Below, in pieces: positions 9,640 through 10,565 of a DNA stretch of 10,565 nucleotides (position 1 is the first letter of the stretch; each line of letters begins with the position of its first letter). Origin of the DNA: Cylindrodendrum hubeiense. Its lineage: Eukaryota; Ascomycota; Sordariomycetes; Hypocreales; Nectriaceae. The DNA is taken from assembly GCA_014621425.1 (NCBI GenBank), contig JAANBB010000786.1, forward strand, positions 1 to 10,565, in the 5' to 3' direction. The notes beneath the pieces were generated by a model that saw nothing but the letters and a program-made list of their open reading frames with translations, had not been told where the DNA came from and did not search any database. Position numbers and translations under genes: made by a program.

Positions 9640-9745
9640 CAAATAGTGTTTTAGATAGTAGGTATATCTTACTAATAATTTTTCATAAATTATAAAGCTA
9701 ATAGCTAGTTTAAAATAAATAGAGAAATAGATATATAATCTAATA
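9640..9745 (+). pseudogene. TLH-like relic 3, short N-terminal fragment
   Basis: About 45 bp at 9674-9718 match 4376-4420 in relic 1 at roughly 80% by eye, including a 15-base identity (AATTATAAAGCTAAT at 9688 and 4384). In the matching frame both give the same motif: aromatic-Gln-Gln-Phe-Phe...Asn-Tyr-Lys-Ala-Asn...Phe-Lys-Ile, after reading TAA as former CAA. The similarity weakens upstream and stops at the border of repeat B, so only a remnant of the DUF3505-like N-terminal region survives. The different breakpoint from relic 1 argues that it is a separate copy. Confidence 0.55.
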
Positions 9746-9883
9746 ATATCTTATTCTCACTTTAATTCTTATTTTATATTATAAATAGTTCTTTTACTCT
9801 ATAATTAAAGTTAAGAACAGGATCTATTCCTGGTTTTAAACTAATTATAGCTCTAAAAATCCTATATAATTCCCACAAATTAA

Positions 9884-9902
9884 AACAGGTCCTATTCCTG
9901 TT
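9884..9902. repeat. Perfect 6-bp inverted repeat (hairpin) in copy B
   Basis: AACAGG and CCTGTT are separated by seven bases. A related imperfect pair, AACAGG...CCTGGTT, lies 68 bp upstream (9816-9835), and copy A has degraded versions of both (6071-6090 and 6139-6155). The duplicated palindromic half-sites could be protein-binding sites; that is inference. Confidence 0.6.
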
Positions 9903-9924
9903 CACTAGTCCATATCCTGTTTAG

Positions 9925-9932
9925 TATAAATA
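9925..9932 (+). promoter_or_regulatory. TATA-box-like TATAAATA in repeat B
   Basis: TATAAATA followed by the G-rich GGCGGATCTGGG, a combination that stands out from the AT-rich background because the box is embedded in mixed sequence. Any transcript would run toward the telomere. Copy A has lost this motif. In such AT-rich DNA TATA-like strings are frequent, so functional meaning is uncertain. Confidence 0.3.
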
Positions 9933-10059
9933 GGCGGATCTGGGATTATTAAGAGTTAAGTTATAAGTGAAATTAGAGGGTATACGGGATAGTAAGAGTG
10001 AGATTTATATAAAATAAACTTTATATAAGATAAGATTAGTGGTTAGTCTAAATATTAAA

Positions 10060-10326
10060 TCTAAGTAGAGTACCCAAGTCCCTATTAGCTCTATGGTTTA
10101 TTATTTAATGATGACTTATTATTTTTTTTCTTTTATATAGATGAGCTTAGGTTTTGAAGTTGAAAGTGTTAGCTTAATAATCTCTCCTTTCCTTTCCTCT
10201 CTCCTCCTCTTTCTCTTTTCTTAGTTTCTTGTTTTTCTTTTTCCTATTATCTTCCTTAATTTTTTATCTCTCTCATTCTTATTCTCTGATAGAGGTTTCT
10301 TAACAGATCTTTTAAATCCTATATAA
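10060..10326. other. RIP-poor telomere-adjacent island
   Basis: TpG sites reappear here (about nine between 10090 and 10290) and base composition becomes mixed, with a strongly pyrimidine-rich plus strand from 10181 to 10290. RIP acts on duplicated DNA, so this is probably a unique or short segment. A 27-codon plus-strand frame (10141-10224) and a roughly 35-codon minus-strand frame rich in Lys, Arg and Glu exist, but neither resembles a known protein and I do not call them genes. Confidence 0.5.
10181..10202. repeat. Perfect 22-bp pyrimidine mirror repeat (H-DNA potential)
   Basis: Positions 10181-10202 read the same forwards and backwards on one strand and contain only C and T. They open a run of 42 uninterrupted pyrimidines (10181-10222). 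Homopurine-homopyrimidine mirror repeats can fold into intramolecular triplex DNA. The site lies about 320 bp from the first telomere unit. Confidence 0.85.
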
Positions 10327-10410
10327 ATGCCCTATTATACTAGTAAAGATAGGGATATATCTTTATTAAAAAACCTTTATATAAAGGATCTATTAATATT
10401 AAGGAGGTAA
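10327..10410 (+). pseudogene. Short open frame reading toward the telomere, possible 5' gene end
   Basis: ATG at 10327, directly preceded by TATATAAA, opens 27 codons with mixed charged and hydrophobic residues, then TAA. If RIP-type stops are read through, the same frame continues to the telomere repeats, where it decodes as Leu-Gly repeats. This could be the 5' remnant of a gene cut off by chromosome breakage and telomere addition. The product is not recognised, there is no strong ribosome-context evidence, and a chance frame is quite possible. Confidence 0.2.
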
Positions 10411-10524
10411 AAAGAAAAAAGAAATATATAGTTATAAGTACTAGACTTTATAATATAATTATAAAATATTTTAGGTATTAATAGTAAATAGTAAAGGTAT
10501 ATATATTAGGTTTATTATTTAGTG

Positions 10525-10565
10525 TTAGGGTTAGGGTTAGGGTTAGGGTTAGGGTTAGGGTAGGT
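10525..10565 (+). repeat. Telomere repeats (TTAGGG), chromosome right end
   Basis: Six perfect TTAGGG units (10525-10560) then an irregular TAGGT at the very end. The G-rich strand runs 5' to 3' outward, so position 10565 is at or near the physical chromosome end. TTAGGG is the usual telomere unit of filamentous ascomycetes. The array is short, either a natural short tract or trimmed during assembly. Confidence 0.97.

Larger units (their letters stand above)
9751..10045 (+). repeat. Dispersed subtelomeric repeat, copy B
   Basis: Direct-orientation partner of copy A (6031-6290). It shares the left border CTTATTCTCAC, the core around 9799-9905 and the right-hand TAAGAGTG (9993-10000). The inverted arms here are TCTCACTTTA (9755-9764) and TAAGAGTGAGA (9993-10003). 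Copy B is about 30 bp longer between the arms. It holds two AACAGG...CCTG(G)TT inverted motifs and a TATAAATA box, so it may carry promoter activity directed toward the telomere. CpA and TpG sites are common, meaning RIP at CpA has been light, yet the four CpG sites of copy A are all CpA or TpG here. Confidence 0.65.

Noticed and set aside
4280..9745. Simple tandem duplication of a TLH-like gene plus repeat unit of about 3.7 kb
   Set aside because: Relics 1 and 2 are diverged subtypes and lie at different distances from repeats A and B, so the spacing does not fit two collinear copies.
6031..10045. Repeats A and B as the two LTRs of one retrotransposon of about 4 kb
   Set aside because: The ends lack a TG...CA pattern, no primer-binding site or polypurine tract is adjacent, and the sequence between them reads as TLH-like coding relic rather than gag-pol.
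10141..10224. Plus-strand ATG frame of 27 codons after a TATATAG that resembles an intron 3' end
   Set aside because: It is short, half of it is translated pyrimidine tract, there is no matching 5' splice site or branch point that I can defend, and it has no resemblance to a known protein.

Overview
This window is the right-hand end of a chromosome from a filamentous ascomycete (Pezizomycotina). Six perfect TTAGGG units close the sequence, with the G-rich strand pointing outward. The preceding 10.5 kb is a graveyard of repeats made extremely AT-rich by RIP (repeat-induced point mutation, C to T at CpA on either strand). Reading by eye I find no TpG before position 2524 and no ATG on the plus strand before 7335. 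Every long reading frame is cut by TAA and TAG, the stops RIP makes from CAA, CAG and TGG. I see no intact protein gene, tRNA or rRNA.

Layout. From 1 to about 2600 lies the 3' part of an LTR retrotransposon relic in plus orientation: degraded interior, polypurine tract (2374-2382) and a 213-bp LTR (2387-2599) with TGTAA/TTACA-type ends, then a 9-bp minisatellite (2602-2682). From about 3015 to 4270, minus strand, is the catalytic and C-terminal part of a Fot1/pogo-type transposase; its frame is unbroken by indels, but the N-terminal third is missing. At about 4270-4280 it meets a plus-strand relic (4280-5975) that reads like the N-terminal half of a fungal telomere-associated RecQ-helicase (TLH-like) protein. 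A second, different relic of that family lies at about 7500-9360, and a short third piece at 9640-9745. No helicase domain is seen for any of them.

Two direct copies of a roughly 260-295-bp repeat (A, 6031-6290; B, 9751-10045) sit just after TLH-like pieces that break at different points. The copies differ at four CpG sites, which are CpA or TpG in copy B. That points to CpG deamination in B, a signature separate from the CpA-directed RIP elsewhere. Between B and the telomere is a small island where TpG survives (about 10060-10326). It holds a 42-base pyrimidine run containing a perfect 22-bp mirror repeat, followed by a short open frame that runs into the telomere repeats.

Taken together, this is a subtelomere built from telomere-linked helicase-family copies and transposons, repeatedly broken, joined and silenced by mutation. 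Protein family names rest on conserved motif order recalled from known families after allowing for RIP-type changes; no alignment was run.
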